Positions 29,315 to 37,289 of a stretch of 64,000 nucleotides of DNA are shown one piece after another (the first letter of the stretch is position 1; every line of letters begins with the position of its first letter). Below the pieces are notes generated by a model. It was not told where the DNA came from, ran no database searches, and saw nothing but the letters and a program-made list of their open reading frames with translations. The DNA comes from Propionibacteriaceae bacterium. GTDB lineage: Bacteria; Actinomycetota; Actinomycetes; Propionibacteriales; Propionibacteriaceae. A program made the translations under genes and the position numbers. The stretch spans positions 107,260 to 171,259 of the forward strand of contig JAPUEI010000075.1 in NCBI GenBank assembly GCA_027492675.1, given 5' to 3'.

Positions 29315-29705
29315 CGTGTTCCTGTTCTGAAGCGTCCGGACCCAACGTCCAGAACAGTATCCTGCCGCCCACGAACGACAGCGGCGCCGTCACGAGAGCG
29401 ACCGCACCCGCCCACGCCGGGGGCAGCCCGGCCGTGAGGGCCAGGTGCAGGATGCCCAGGCCGATGGCGAACACCACGAGGTACATCACGACGTAGCCGA
29501 CCGTGCGCTGCCAGGTGATGCGTCGCCGGAACACGAACTTCCCGGAGAGGAACAGGGACAGTCCGATCCCCAGCACGAACACGATGGCGTACGCGATCCG
29601 GGCATCCATGACGAACGACAGCAGGCTCAGCGCGGCGCCGGTCACCAACGTGTTCGCCCCTCCGGCCACCAGGAAGCGAAGACCGGCCGCAACGTCGCGC
29701 CTCAC
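29262..29705 (-). CDS. GtrA family membrane protein
   Basis: A 147-residue protein with four transmembrane segments (e.g. ARIAYAIVFVLGIGLSLFLS and TVGYVVMYLVVFAIGLGILH) and the FVFRR motif typical of GtrA. GtrA-like proteins are proposed to flip polyprenyl-phosphate-linked sugars. The GTG start at 29705 overlaps the stop of the GtrB-like gene as GTGA. Its C-terminus runs unusually far into the next gene (53 nt). Confidence 0.82.
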   Translation of the reverse strand: MRRDVAAGLRFLVAGGANTLVTGAALSLLSFVMDARIAYAIVFVLGIGLSLFLSGKFVFRRRITWQRTVGYVVMYLVVFAIGLGILHLALTAGLPPAWAGAVALVTAPLSFVGGRILFWTLGPDASEQEHDGLLRAPAGDLRVDDDR

Positions 29706-30670
29706 GGGGCGCCGTACGAGTCTTCGCTCCGCACGATCGACAGCGGACGCGCCTTGCTGTTCTCGTAGATGCGCCAGACGTACGACCCGACGATGCCCAG
29801 GCCGAGCAGTAGCGCGAAGGTGCAGAACAGCAGGACGAGCATCAGCGGCGTGTAGCCGGCGACGTCGATGCTGCCGGTCAACCGCGCGACCACGACCACG
29901 AGGGACACGACCGCCGTGATGACGATCCCGACGACCCCGATGCCCGTCAGCGCGCGGATGGGCAGGTCGGTGAAGGCGAAGACGCTGTCGAGGAGGTAGT
30001 CGACCTTCTTGCGGAAGGTCCATCCCGAGTGCCCGGACTCGCGGGGAAGCCGCTCGTACGGCACCTCGATGCGCCGGTAGCCCACCCAGAACAGCTGTCC
30101 CACCAGGCTCGAGTGGGCCTCGGTGAGACCGATCAGCGTCTGCGCGACGGGCTTGGTGACCGCGAACACGTCCACGCCACCCGGCGGAATCGCCGGCATG
30201 ACGTGCCGCCTGTACAGGGACCAGTACAGCCGCGACGCCGCCGAGCTGGAGGCAGGGTCGGCGCGGCCGGTGCGGCGGCCGATGGCCACGTCGGCGCCCG
30301 CGGCCAGTCCTGCGAAGAAGTCGGTCATCAGCTCGGGCGGCTCCTGCAGGTCCGCCGCCATCACCCCGATGTAGTCGCCCCGCGCCGCCGCGAGCCCCGT
30401 ACGGATGGCTGCGAAGGAGCCGAAGTTCCGGGAGTGCTGGAGGATACGGACCGGGATTCCTGCCGTCGGCGCGAGACCGCTGAGGATCTCGGCCGAGTCG
30501 TCGGGCGAGGCGTCGATGACGAACACGGCCTCCAGGGCGCCGTCGAGCCCCGTGCTGAGGGCCGCCAGCCGCTCGAGGAGGTTCGGCAGCGTGTCGCGGT
30601 TGCCGTACACGGGCACGACCACGCTGTACCGCACGGCGGGTCGGGTGAGCTCAGTATCGGGCGAGGACAT
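29702..30670 (-). CDS. GtrB/DPM-like polyprenyl-phosphate glycosyltransferase
   Basis: A 322-residue family 2 transferase. The cytoplasmic GT-A domain has YSVVVPVYGNRDTLPNLLER, FVIDASPDDSAEI and the AADLQEPPELM metal site. GGVDVFAVTK and RESGHSGWTFRKKVDYLLDS follow, then two transmembrane helices (about residues 230-290). It should load a sugar from a dTDP donor onto polyprenyl phosphate. I chose ATG 30670, which overlaps the end of the aminotransferase gene by 20 nt; the longer frame has no family similarity. Confidence 0.88.
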   Translation of the reverse strand: MSSPDTELTRPAVRYSVVVPVYGNRDTLPNLLERLAALSTGLDGALEAVFVIDASPDDSAEILSGLAPTAGIPVRILQHSRNFGSFAAIRTGLAAARGDYIGVMAADLQEPPELMTDFFAGLAAGADVAIGRRTGRADPASSSAASRLYWSLYRRHVMPAIPPGGVDVFAVTKPVAQTLIGLTEAHSSLVGQLFWVGYRRIEVPYERLPRESGHSGWTFRKKVDYLLDSVFAFTDLPIRALTGIGVVGIVITAVVSLVVVVARLTGSIDVAGYTPLMLVLLFCTFALLLGLGIVGSYVWRIYENSKARPLSIVRSEDSYGAP

Positions 30671-31739
30671 CGCACACCTTCGTGATCTCGGCACCGGTGA
30701 GCTCGGTGAACAGCGGCAACGACAGGATCCGGCCAACGAGCGCGTCCGTGACCGGCAGCACGTGATCCGTACCGTCCCGGAAGGCTGCCTGTCGATGGTC
30801 GGGCACGGGGTAGTGGACGGCCGAGCCGACGCCCTCCGCCGCAAGGTGGGACGCGAGATCGGAGGCGTCGTCGGTCACGAGCACGGCGAGATGGGCCGCG
30901 TGTGAGGCGTCGTCGGCGGGGAGCACGCGGACCCGCGACGATGCGGCGTCGGCGTAGCGCGCGATGATCGCCCGGCGGGTGGCGTTGCCGGCATCCACGA
31001 GAGGAAGCCGTACGCGGAGGTACGCCGCCTGAAGCTCGTCGAGGCGGGAGTTCCGACCGCCGCTCAGCGTGGCCTCGTACTTGGAGCCCCACCCGTACTG
31101 CGCGAGCTGAGCGACTCGTGTGGCCAGCGCGGGGTCGCGCGTGGCCACGGCCCCGCCGTCGCCGATGGCCCCGAGGGTCTTCGTCGGGTAGAAGCTGAAC
31201 GTCGCGACGTCGCCCAGGGAACCGGCCGCCCCGACCGGCGTCCGCGCGCCGAAGCTCTGTGCACAGTCCTCGATGACGGTCACGTCTCGGCCCGAGAGCG
31301 CGGAGCGGACGGCGCCGACGTCCGCCGCTCGACCGTACAGATGGGTGACGACGACAGCGAAGGTGTCGTCGTCGACGGCGTGACCCAACCCGCTCGGATC
31401 GAGGAGATGGGTGTCTGCGTCGACGTCGACGTAGCGCAGCCGAAGACCTGCCGCGCGCGCCGCCGTGCTGGTGTAGCCGCCGGCATTCGCCACGGTGACG
31501 ACCGTCGACCGCGAGTCCGTACGGGCGGCGCGGAGCGCGATCTCGAGGGCGTCGGTGCCATTGCCGCAGCCGACCACGTGGGGAAGCTCGAGGTAGGCGG
31601 CGAGTTCGCTCAGGAAGGCCGCATGCTGCGAGCCGTGGACGAACCAGCCGGAGTCCAGGACCTCGGTCGTCGCCCGGAGCAGATCGTCGCGCTGGTCGGC
31701 GACAGCCCTGCCGAGCGCATTGAACGGAACCTGCACCAT
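30651..31739 (-). CDS. DegT/DnrJ/EryC1/StrS sugar aminotransferase (FdtB/QdtB-like)
   Basis: A 362-residue PLP enzyme that aminates a dTDP-keto-6-deoxy sugar. VVGCGNGTDALEIALRA, the cofactor-binding VIEDCAQSFGAR, and the Schiff-base lysine in SFYPTKTLGAIGDGG are visible. QYGWGSKYEATLSGGRNSRLDELQAAYLR also fits the VioA/FdtB group. As first gene of the operon it would feed the FdtD-like fusion. A short gap separates it from the chelatase-like gene upstream. dTDP-4-keto-6-deoxyglucose synthesis genes (rmlA, rmlB) are not in the window. Confidence 0.9.
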   Translation of the reverse strand: MVQVPFNALGRAVADQRDDLLRATTEVLDSGWFVHGSQHAAFLSELAAYLELPHVVGCGNGTDALEIALRAARTDSRSTVVTVANAGGYTSTAARAAGLRLRYVDVDADTHLLDPSGLGHAVDDDTFAVVVTHLYGRAADVGAVRSALSGRDVTVIEDCAQSFGARTPVGAAGSLGDVATFSFYPTKTLGAIGDGGAVATRDPALATRVAQLAQYGWGSKYEATLSGGRNSRLDELQAAYLRVRLPLVDAGNATRRAIIARYADAASSRVRVLPADDASHAAHLAVLVTDDASDLASHLAAEGVGSAVHYPVPDHRQAAFRDGTDHVLPVTDALVGRILSLPLFTELTGAEITKVCDVLARY

Positions 31740-31806
31740 GGCCTCCTTCGTGGTCGGCTCATGCTATCGAGCCATGGCTGAAGGGGCCGGAGGGCGCGTC
31801 GGCGGT

Positions 31807-32580
31807 TCAGGCGGTGGCTGCGTCTGCGGCTTCGCCCTCGAACTCGAGCATGCCCATCGCGGCGTACGCGTAGCGGGACAGCAGGAGATCGATCAGCTCG
31901 CGATGCGCGCCGACCGGTTCGGCGACGGCCACTGCGCCGGAGCGCCGGGCAAGTTCGGCCTGGTCCTCGAACGCCTGGTCCGCCGCCAGGAACAGCGAGC
32001 CGACCGCGATGTGCCGACGGCCCTGGGCGCGCAGTGACGCGATGGCCTGAGCGGTGTTGGGGCCGGAGCCGTCGCTGCAGGCCGCGACGACGGGTACGCG
32101 GTGGTGGCCGGACCACTGGCGTGCGCGCCGCGCGATCAGAGCGCCGCCTCGGACGTCGCCCGCGCCCTCCGTGCTGAGCACGAGGCCGTCCACTTCGAGA
32201 ACGCGGGAGGCAGCGAGTGCCGTACGAAGGCGCAGGTCAAGCACAGACAGCAGGCTGGCCGCGGGACCGACCGGGGCGCTGACGGCGAACCGAAGGCCGG
32301 GGTGCGACGTCTTGACGCGGGAGACCAAGGTGTCCAGGTCCTCGCAGTTGCTCGCGGCGCGGGTGAGGCACAGGGGGACGAAGACGATCTCGTCGTGGCC
32401 GCGGGCGGCGAGCTGGGAGACGACCTGGGGCCCGGTGGGTGGGCAATGCCCGAGGAACGCAGCGTTCACCGATAGCTCCGGACGCATCGTCTGGAGCTCA
32501 CGACGGAGCTCGTGCGCGACCTGGGTCACGCGAGGATCTGAACTCCCCGGGGAGAGCATCACGAGGGCAGGTGCGGGCAT
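31807..32580 (-). CDS. CbiX/sirohydrochlorin-chelatase-like protein with altered active site
   Basis: A 257-residue protein with two CbiX-like halves. The expected metal-handling histidine of the first motif (normally HGSRDP) is replaced: the sequence reads VMLSPGSSDPRV. The second expected histidine is also missing, in VPLCLTRAASNCEDL. The second half keeps the fold pattern (AACSDGSGPNTAQAIASL). A ferrochelatase or cobaltochelatase role is therefore doubtful. ATG 32580 was chosen; ATG 32592 is an alternative. No other cobalamin or siroheme gene is nearby. Confidence 0.8.
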   Translation of the reverse strand: MPAPALVMLSPGSSDPRVTQVAHELRRELQTMRPELSVNAAFLGHCPPTGPQVVSQLAARGHDEIVFVPLCLTRAASNCEDLDTLVSRVKTSHPGLRFAVSAPVGPAASLLSVLDLRLRTALAASRVLEVDGLVLSTEGAGDVRGGALIARRARQWSGHHRVPVVAACSDGSGPNTAQAIASLRAQGRRHIAVGSLFLAADQAFEDQAELARRSGAVAVAEPVGAHRELIDLLLSRYAYAAMGMLEFEGEAADAATA

Positions 32581-32800
32581 CAGGGGACCCACCTTTCCGA
32601 ACGTGTCCTATGGCGGCCCCATTGCCGTTCGGGAGAAGGCCTCCCAGTGCTCGTCTCGAAAGTCGAGACCTAGCCGTTGCCACGGTCGTTGCGCGTGCTA
32701 TGCCCGTCGCTAGGCAGAACTCTGGTCGGATGGACTCGTGAAAGCAAGCGCATTGTCCATGAAGTGGGACGAAATCTCGGTATGCGAGACACTTTCGAGG

Positions 32801-34258
32801 TCAGAGGTCATTCCCGGCGTAGCTGAGGTTGAAGCTCTTGTTGGCGAGGGGGAAGTCCGGGACGATCGTGTCCGTCAGCGCCTGCGGCAGCGCGGGCCAG
32901 GTGAACCATGACGGATCGACCGCTTTGAGACGCGTGACGATGCCGTCCTTCACCTCGACCCGATGGCACAGGGTGCCCCTCCAGGCCTCGACGACACCGA
33001 ATCCAGCACCCGTTCCGCGAGCCGGTGGCGCGACGTCCCCGAGGCGGCCGCCGAGGCGCCTGGTGAGGTGGGCGATGACGTCCGCCGAGACGCCCAGCTC
33101 GTAGTAGCGGACCAGGAACCTCGCCCGTACATCGCCGTCGGTCTCAGTGATGATGTGAAAATCGGGGCCCAGGTCGACGAAGGGGTGGTCCGCGCGGGCG
33201 TCGACGGGCACCCCTGAGGCCCGGGCCACGTAGCCGAGGGCATCCATGTGCTCAACCTGCTCGCGGCGGAGCACGGCTGTGTCCCGCAGCCGGTTGGCGA
33301 CGACCGTGTGCGCGAGCGCCAGCTCGGCCAGTTCCCGCGCTTCCGCCACGACGCGCTCCACCAGGGCGGTGTCGGCCGCGCGGGTGAGCCGCGCGCCTCC
33401 GATCTCGACGGCTCCGCGAAGCAGTCGGTGCCCGGTCAGGGCCTCGTTGTGGCGCAGCAGCTGCTCGCGCAGGCGACTGGTGTGGGAATGGATAATCCCG
33501 AACGCGACGTCGTTGACCATGGCCCCGAGGTCGGAGACGTGGTTGTACAGGCGTTCGCACTCGAGCAGCAGGGCGCGGACCATGCGCGCGTCCTCGGAGA
33601 CCTCGATGCCGAGGGCCTCCTCGACCGCCATGGCGTACGCGACGGAGTGCCCGATCGCCGTATCGCCACTGATCCGCTCGGTGAGGCCGACGACCTCACC
33701 GACGGCCTTGCCCTCGGCAAGCTTCTCGACGCCCCGGTGCATGAACCACAGCCGCGCCTTCATCCGCAGGATAGTCTCGCCCACCACGGAGAACCGGAAG
33801 TGCCCGGGCTCGATGAGGCCGGCGTGGATCGGGCCGACGGGGATCTCGTACACGCCGTCGCCCTCGACCTCGAGGAACGGGTACGACGCCGAGCCGTCCC
33901 CGGCCGGCATGGGACCGGCGTCCTTGAGCATGGGGTACCACCCGGTCGGCCAGTGCGCGTGACGCACCAGCCGGTGGGGGAGCGGGTGATCGAGGGGGCG
34001 GATGCCGTACAGGTCGCGGATCTCACGCTCGAAGCGGCCGGCGGGGTAGCAGATGGCGGCCAGGCTCGGAAGCCAGGCGTCGTCGCGGGGCATGGTCACG
34101 GTGAGCTCGACGCGGTCGGCGCCGAGGAGCACGTACACGACCCGGAAGGCGTCCGTCTCCTCGTGGGCCGCCACCAGGGCCATCCTGTGGCCTGTACCGA
34201 GCAGCCCTGCGACCGTGGAGGCGAGGTCTTCGCGCGTGACCGTCAACGCCGTCGTCAT
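32801..34258 (-). CDS. HyfG/HycE-like large subunit (NuoC-NuoD fusion) without Ni-Fe ligands
   Basis: A 485-residue subunit. Residues 1-~110 resemble NuoC (ICYPAGRFEREIRDLYGIRP), the rest NuoD/HycE (HRGVEKLAEGKAVGEVVGL). True group 4 hydrogenases have CxxC pairs at both ends of this domain. Here the first site reads TERISGDTAIGHS, the C-terminal site is absent, and the whole chain has only three scattered cysteines. It should not hold a Ni-Fe centre. From memory the gene order corresponds to Rv0087, last gene of Rv0081-Rv0087. ATG 34258 overlaps the upstream stop (ATGA). Confidence 0.88.
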   Translation of the reverse strand: MTTALTVTREDLASTVAGLLGTGHRMALVAAHEETDAFRVVYVLLGADRVELTVTMPRDDAWLPSLAAICYPAGRFEREIRDLYGIRPLDHPLPHRLVRHAHWPTGWYPMLKDAGPMPAGDGSASYPFLEVEGDGVYEIPVGPIHAGLIEPGHFRFSVVGETILRMKARLWFMHRGVEKLAEGKAVGEVVGLTERISGDTAIGHSVAYAMAVEEALGIEVSEDARMVRALLLECERLYNHVSDLGAMVNDVAFGIIHSHTSRLREQLLRHNEALTGHRLLRGAVEIGGARLTRAADTALVERVVAEARELAELALAHTVVANRLRDTAVLRREQVEHMDALGYVARASGVPVDARADHPFVDLGPDFHIITETDGDVRARFLVRYYELGVSADVIAHLTRRLGGRLGDVAPPARGTGAGFGVVEAWRGTLCHRVEVKDGIVTRLKAVDPSWFTWPALPQALTDTIVPDFPLANKSFNLSYAGNDL

Positions 34259-35697
34259 CTGACCACCTCTGTGAGCGACTGGGCCGCCGCGAGCAGGACC
34301 GGAGCGAGGGGGAAGGCGAGCAGGCTGGCCACGGCGCACAGGCCGATCCCGACCGCGACCGGCACCATGGCGGAGCGGCTCGGGTGTTCAGGAGTGGGAT
34401 GGTGATCTGCGGCCTGGTGGCGCGGCCCCACGGTCATGGCGAGGACCTGGCGGGCGATGCCCGCGAAGCACGCGAGCAGCAGCACACCGGCGCCCGCAGC
34501 GACCCAGCCTAGCCCGGACACTGCCAGGGCGACGAGGATCGCCACCTCGGTGAAGAAGGTCACGAACGGCGGGAAGCCGAGCAGCGCGGCAGCCCCGGCG
34601 AGGAAGGGCCAACCGAGGTCCGGGCGCGTCTTGAGGAGTCCTGAGACGTCCTCGATGCGGGAGCTGCCCGTCGCGGTCAGGATGCGTCCGGCGACGACGA
34701 ACATGGCCGCCTTGACCACGCCGTGCCCCAGCACGTGCAGCAGGGCGGCGGCCAGTCCGAGGGTCGAGCCAGAGCCCACGCCGAGAGCGATGATGCCCAT
34801 GTGCTCGATGGAGGAGTACGCCAGCAGCCGCTTGTAGTCGCGTTGCGTGAGCATCAAGGCGGCCGCTACGGCCAGGCTCAGCATGCCGCCGGTGAGTAGC
34901 AGACCACGCACCAGGCCGGCACCGGAGTACAGCCCGGTCAGCGCCTGCACGCGGACGATCGCGTACATCGCGACCGACAGCAGCACCCCGGACATCAGCC
35001 CTGAGACGGGCGCCGGCGCCTGTGAGTGGGCGTCGGGCAGCCAGGAGTGCATGGGCGCGAGCCCCGCCTTGGTGGCGAACCCGAGGACGGCGAGCGCGAT
35101 GCCGAGTCGAGCGACCGACGGGTTGAGACCGTGGTCGGAGCTCGTCAGCGCGATCCACGAGAGGGTCGCCGACTCACCGGGAGGGTTCGCCGCGTAGATC
35201 AGCACGATGCCGAGGAACGCGATGGCGACGCCCACGGAACCGAGGACGACGTACTTCCAGGCGGCCTCGATCGCCTTGCGCGTGCCGCGTTGGCCGACGA
35301 GGAAGGCGGTGGCGATCGTCGTGGCCTCGACCGCGACCCACATGACGCCGAGATTGTCCGACAGCACCGCGAGGCTCATCGCCGCGAGGAACGCGCACAG
35401 CAGGGCGTCCGCGCGGCCGTGCACGCCCACCGTGTGGTCGCCGGACGTCAGACCGGCCCAGAGCGCCACGATGGCCACGGCGCCGATGCACAGCAGGACG
35501 TACGAGCTGGTGGCGTCAGCCCTCAGGACCCACGAACTGGTGACCGTCCCGCGAACGACCAGGGTGATGCCTGTGGCGAAGATCACCACGGCGGTCGCGA
35601 GCGGGGCCAGCCGCGCCCAGCGATCAGCGTGCCGCCACGTGACGAGGGCGCCGAGGAGCGTCGGCACGAGGATGGGGAGCCAGAGCACGATCGTCAT
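34255..35697 (-). CDS. HyfF-like proton-translocating membrane subunit
   Basis: A 480-residue NuoN/NuoM/MrpD-type subunit with many transmembrane helices. The conserved channel motif KAGLAPMHSWLPDAHSQAP and the later YSSIEHMGIIALG lie in the expected order, giving the buried Lys and Glu residues used in proton transfer. The stop overlaps the large-subunit start. It corresponds to Rv0086 by position. Confidence 0.9.
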   Translation of the reverse strand: MTIVLWLPILVPTLLGALVTWRHADRWARLAPLATAVVIFATGITLVVRGTVTSSWVLRADATSSYVLLCIGAVAIVALWAGLTSGDHTVGVHGRADALLCAFLAAMSLAVLSDNLGVMWVAVEATTIATAFLVGQRGTRKAIEAAWKYVVLGSVGVAIAFLGIVLIYAANPPGESATLSWIALTSSDHGLNPSVARLGIALAVLGFATKAGLAPMHSWLPDAHSQAPAPVSGLMSGVLLSVAMYAIVRVQALTGLYSGAGLVRGLLLTGGMLSLAVAAALMLTQRDYKRLLAYSSIEHMGIIALGVGSGSTLGLAAALLHVLGHGVVKAAMFVVAGRILTATGSSRIEDVSGLLKTRPDLGWPFLAGAAALLGFPPFVTFFTEVAILVALAVSGLGWVAAGAGVLLLACFAGIARQVLAMTVGPRHQAADHHPTPEHPSRSAMVPVAVGIGLCAVASLLAFPLAPVLLAAAQSLTEVVR

Positions 35698-36344
35698 CAG
35701 TCCTTCAGCTCCCTGAGGTCGTCGACGTCCGTCCCGCCGTGGGTGGCACGCATCCGCGTCGTCAGGGTGCGCAGGATCACGACCACGAGCAGCACGTCGA
35801 GAGTCGCGCCGAGTTCAACGGTGAGCGGCAGGCCGTCCGAGGTGAGGAACGCCACCATCGCGATGCCGTTGTCGAGCACGACGAAACCGACGAGCTGGCT
35901 CACCGCCGAGTGGCGCGTGAGGAGCAGCCAGAAGCCGATCAGGACGAGGGCGAGGCCCGCGGGTACGGCGCTCGACCCACCACCGAGCCCGCGCAGGGGC
36001 GTGCTGACGGTGTACGCGACCATCGTGAGCACTGCGGCGCCGATCAGCCCCGTTGCCGGCTTGGCCGACGAGTCACGCTCATCGAGCCGGCCCGTACTCG
36101 TGCGTCCCAGAGCCAACGGCAGGATGCCGGCCTTCACCGCGGCCACGAGGAGGGCGACGATGAGGAGCTCGATGCTGCCGCGGCGAAGACCCAGCGCGCC
36201 GACCATGGCCGCGAGGGCGATCCCCTGGACGACGAGGAGTCGCACCGAGGCTGAGCTCGAACGGCGCCAGGTCTGCAGGACCGCGGTGAGCAGCATGAGG
36301 CCCGCGGCGGTGGTCACGATGGTGGAGGTCATGGTCTCGGTCAT
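35697..36344 (-). CDS. HyfE-like membrane subunit
   Basis: A 215-residue hydrophobic protein of the hydrogenase-4 component E type (NuoK-like core). About six membrane segments, including LIVALLVAAVKAGILPLAL and LVGFVVLDNGIAMVAFL, which carry the buried Lys and Glu. It ends in a charged tail (VDDLRELKD). It joins the next gene through a TGATG overlap. It corresponds to Rv0085 by position. Confidence 0.88.
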   Translation of the reverse strand: MTETMTSTIVTTAAGLMLLTAVLQTWRRSSSASVRLLVVQGIALAAMVGALGLRRGSIELLIVALLVAAVKAGILPLALGRTSTGRLDERDSSAKPATGLIGAAVLTMVAYTVSTPLRGLGGGSSAVPAGLALVLIGFWLLLTRHSAVSQLVGFVVLDNGIAMVAFLTSDGLPLTVELGATLDVLLVVVILRTLTTRMRATHGGTDVDDLRELKD

Positions 36345-36347
36345 CGA

Positions 36348-37289
36348 TCAGCCCGCCAAGTAGGACGCGGTGACGGCGAGGAACGCCAGGACGAAGGATC
36401 CCGCCAGCAGCTCGGGGACACGGAAGAGCCTCAGCTTGGCCATGAAGACCTCAGCCGCAGCGACGATCGCCCCGGCGGCGAGCAGCTTCACGACGAGGGC
36501 GACGACGCCGAGGACGAGCATGAGGGGCGAGGCGTCGGCGGCCACTCCCCAGGGGAGAGCGAGATTCACCACGAGTCCGAGCAGCGCGGTGAGACGGAGC
36601 CACGAGCCCACCTCCAACCAGGCCAGGTCCCGGCCCGCGCTCTCGAGGATCATCGCCTCGTGCACCATCGTGAGCTCGAGGTGCGTCGACGGGTTGTCGA
36701 CCGGCAGCCGGCCGGTCTCGGCGAGCACCACGATGACGAGCGCCACGACGGCGAGCAGCCCGGCTGGCGTGACCACGCGGGCGGGGTCGAGACCGCGCGC
36801 TGCGACGATCGTGCTCAAGGTCGAGCTGCCGACCGGCACCGACAGCGCGTACACGCTCATCAGCACGGTCGGCTCGACGAGGGCGGCGATCATCATGTGC
36901 CGGCTGGAACCCATGCCGCCGAAGGCAGTGCCGCCGTCGAGGCCGAGCACGGCCATCGCGACGGTGCCGACGAGCAGCAGCGAGACCACGACGAAGAGGT
37001 CGCTGGGGATCGTGACCAGCGAGGAGGTCGTGATCAGCGGTACGAGAGCGACGATCATGAGGCTCGAGACCAGCAGTACCAGCGGCGCGTACACGAGGAT
37101 CGGGCTCGACCCCTGGGCGCGGAGCGGCTGCTTGCGGAGCAGCTTGGCGACGTCGCGGTACGGCTGGAGGACGCCGGCCCCGACGCGACTCTCGAGCCGG
37201 CTGCGGACCTGGCGCATGACGCCGAGCAGCAACGGGGTGACGGCGAGGGCCACGAGGACCTGGACGATGATCAGCACCACGGCGGTCAC
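36348..37289 (-). CDS. HyfC/NuoH-like membrane subunit
   Basis: A 313-residue subunit of the NuoH/HycD family, which links the peripheral arm to the membrane arm in complex I-like enzymes. GVLQPYRDVAKLLRKQPL near the N-terminus and VDNPSTHLELTMVHEAMILE in the middle are diagnostic. Its start overlaps the stop of the HyfB-like gene by 4 nt. It corresponds to Rv0084 by position. Confidence 0.9.
   Translation of the reverse strand: MTAVVLIIVQVLVALAVTPLLLGVMRQVRSRLESRVGAGVLQPYRDVAKLLRKQPLRAQGSSPILVYAPLVLLVSSLMIVALVPLITTSSLVTIPSDLFVVVSLLLVGTVAMAVLGLDGGTAFGGMGSSRHMMIAALVEPTVLMSVYALSVPVGSSTLSTIVAARGLDPARVVTPAGLLAVVALVIVVLAETGRLPVDNPSTHLELTMVHEAMILESAGRDLAWLEVGSWLRLTALLGLVVNLALPWGVAADASPLMLVLGVVALVVKLLAAGAIVAAAEVFMAKLRLFRVPELLAGSFVLAFLAVTASYLAG

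Noticed and set aside
32801..34258. Functional [NiFe] hydrogenase large subunit
   Set aside because: None of the CxxC ligands is present, and no maturation genes are nearby.
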